Shown here: one piece after another, positions 63,430 through 64,000 of the stretch
Layout of the letters: each line of letters begins with the position of its first letter
Position numbering within the stretch: the stretch's first letter is position 1
DNA from: Weissella paramesenteroides ATCC 33313
Lineage (GTDB): Bacteria > Bacillota > Bacilli > Lactobacillales > Lactobacillaceae
DNA length: 64,000 nucleotides
Assembly (NCBI RefSeq): GCF_000160575.1
Contig: NZ_GG697136.1
Coordinates: forward strand, 1 to 64,000
Direction: 5' to 3'
Program-made: the position numbers and the translations under genes
The notes under the pieces: model-generated
The model's database searches: none
The model's input: only the letters and a program-made list of their open reading frames with translations
What the model was told of the DNA's origin: nothing

Positions 63430-63630
63430 TGTTATGTCAGACTTCCGACTATCGGTGAGACATAACAATCACCGTAGGACACTAACGATATATGTGCCAA
63501 GTGTTACCGTTACCAAGTCTTGAAAGATATTAACCACCGCATCACCAGTCGGTTAATAGTTTCTCATTGATAATCCAATTAATGAACAGAATCTTATTAG
63601 GCGCGACCTAAATGGCTGTCAACTGTTCAA
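63430..63630. other. inter-tRNA spacer with hairpins
   Basis: No gene. An 8-bp perfect hairpin GTTATGTC/GACATAAC (63430-63468) directly abuts the preceding tRNA, and TTAACC/GGTTAA (about 63530-63556) follows. These may be processing signals in a long precursor. Confidence 0.5.
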
Positions 63631-63701
63631 GAGGATCGTCCTAAATCGAACGGGAATCTTGGCTGTTCCTACCATGCAATTACCATTATTGCTACGATCC
63701 T
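63631..63701 (-). tRNA. tRNA-like gene with irregular anticodon loop (71 nt)
   Basis: Acceptor AGGATCG/CGATCCT, D arm GCAA/TTGC with a GGTA-containing loop, and a T arm with loop TTCGATT but a C-A mismatch. The anticodon stem has only four pairs (TGGT/GCCA) and the loop AGGAACA has G at position 33; GAA (Phe) would be read at 34-36. Possibly degenerate. Confidence 0.55.
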
Positions 63702-63906
63702 GTTCGGAATGTGTGAGGCACGATCTCACAACTGATATATACCAGCAACGGTTTAGCGAACCGCCTGCTAACCAACTTCGCTTACATTCCATATATGCCA
63801 GGAGCTACCCTGGACTTTCGTAGACACACAATGCCTAGCTAGTTAAGCCTCCTCATCACGGACGTTCTCGGTGTGACCTATTCCGTACATTTACAGTGTC
63901 CTACTA
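63702..63906. other. inter-tRNA spacer with nested hairpins
   Basis: No gene. TGTGAG/CTCACA (63712-63731) and nested GCA-CGGTT/AACCG-TGC (about 63745-63768) are the clearest stems. Confidence 0.45.
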
Positions 63907-63986
63907 CGTGAGCGGCAGGAATCGAACCTACGATGCATGAGAGGTTTTCAAGACCTCATGCAATCTTTCAAGTATATGGTACTCAC
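63907..63986 (-). tRNA. tRNA-Ser(UGA)-like gene (about 80 nt)
   Basis: Classical anticodon loop CTTGAAA (UGA) on stem GAGGT/ACCTC, T arm GTAGG/CCTGC with TTCGATT, acceptor GTGAGT/GCTCAC. The D region lacks GG and a stable stem, and the long variable arm expected for serine is short; instead the anticodon stem can extend to TGCATGAGGT paired across a two-base bulge. Functional state uncertain. Confidence 0.6.
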
Positions 63987-64000
63987 ACATTATGCAAGTA

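Overview
The window is a stretch of temperate tailed-phage DNA from a low-GC Gram-positive host, most likely a member of the Lactobacillales (lactobacilli, Weissella or Leuconostoc). Evidence for this is the long-tailed siphophage morphogenesis set with a lactobacillus-style Dit/Tal/fibre order, a nucleoside 2-deoxyribosyltransferase of the lactobacillus type, a PgpA of the Firmicutes type, a perfect match to the CcpA cre consensus, and strong AGGAGG-type ribosome binding sites. No integrase, excisionase or attachment site is visible. A ParA ATPase with a small ribbon-helix-helix partner is present instead, so the prophage probably lives as a low-copy plasmid (a phage-plasmid). An integrase outside the window cannot be excluded.

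Layout. Positions 1-12180 (minus strand): one long early operon of about 43 mostly tiny, translationally coupled genes, including thymidine kinase, an Rnl2-type RNA ligase, several small membrane proteins and, at its promoter end, a Cro-like protein and an antirepressor. 12181-13763: divergent lysogeny switch with three related operators, an XRE repressor, an ImmA-type peptidase and a membrane-anchored protein. 14041-14205: isolated 54-residue membrane 'moron'. 14312-25013 (minus): replication and nucleotide operon (Gp157, Sak4-like ATPase, DEAH helicase, SSB-like DUF669, D5-type primase-helicase, VRR-NUC nuclease, RinA-like late activator, SPFH protein, deoxynucleoside kinase, DUF3310, HNH, PnuC). 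25173-26522 (plus): partition operon. 26570-27470: gene-free, highly folded DNA with a small RNA gene. 27560-51359 (minus): lysis, fibre, tail and head genes, including a Thr/Pro mucin-like virion protein coupled to a glycosyltransferase. 51373-51906: regulatory gap with iterated palindromes and a cre site. 51923-54695 (minus): terminase operon led by a PgpA-like gene. 54772-55944: promoter-rich gap. 56017-59479 (plus): second early operon with a short sliding-clamp-like protein and two secreted proteins. 59555-61932 (minus): small operon ending in nucleoside deoxyribosyltransferase. 61949-64000: a roughly 0.9 kb structured, gene-poor block and a tRNA cluster in which most members lack a normal D arm or anticodon arm.

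How the parts fit. The repressor and antirepressor decide lysogeny. The replication operon, clamp-like protein and salvage enzymes supply DNA synthesis. The RinA-like protein probably activates the two late promoters, which share a direct-repeat motif. The partition pair probably acts on five arrays of tandem hexamers spread over 21 kb. The most unusual signals are these hexamer arrays, the two large folded non-coding blocks, the degenerate tRNA-like genes, the mucin-like protein with its glycosyltransferase, the phage-borne PgpA, and the two-domain clamp.
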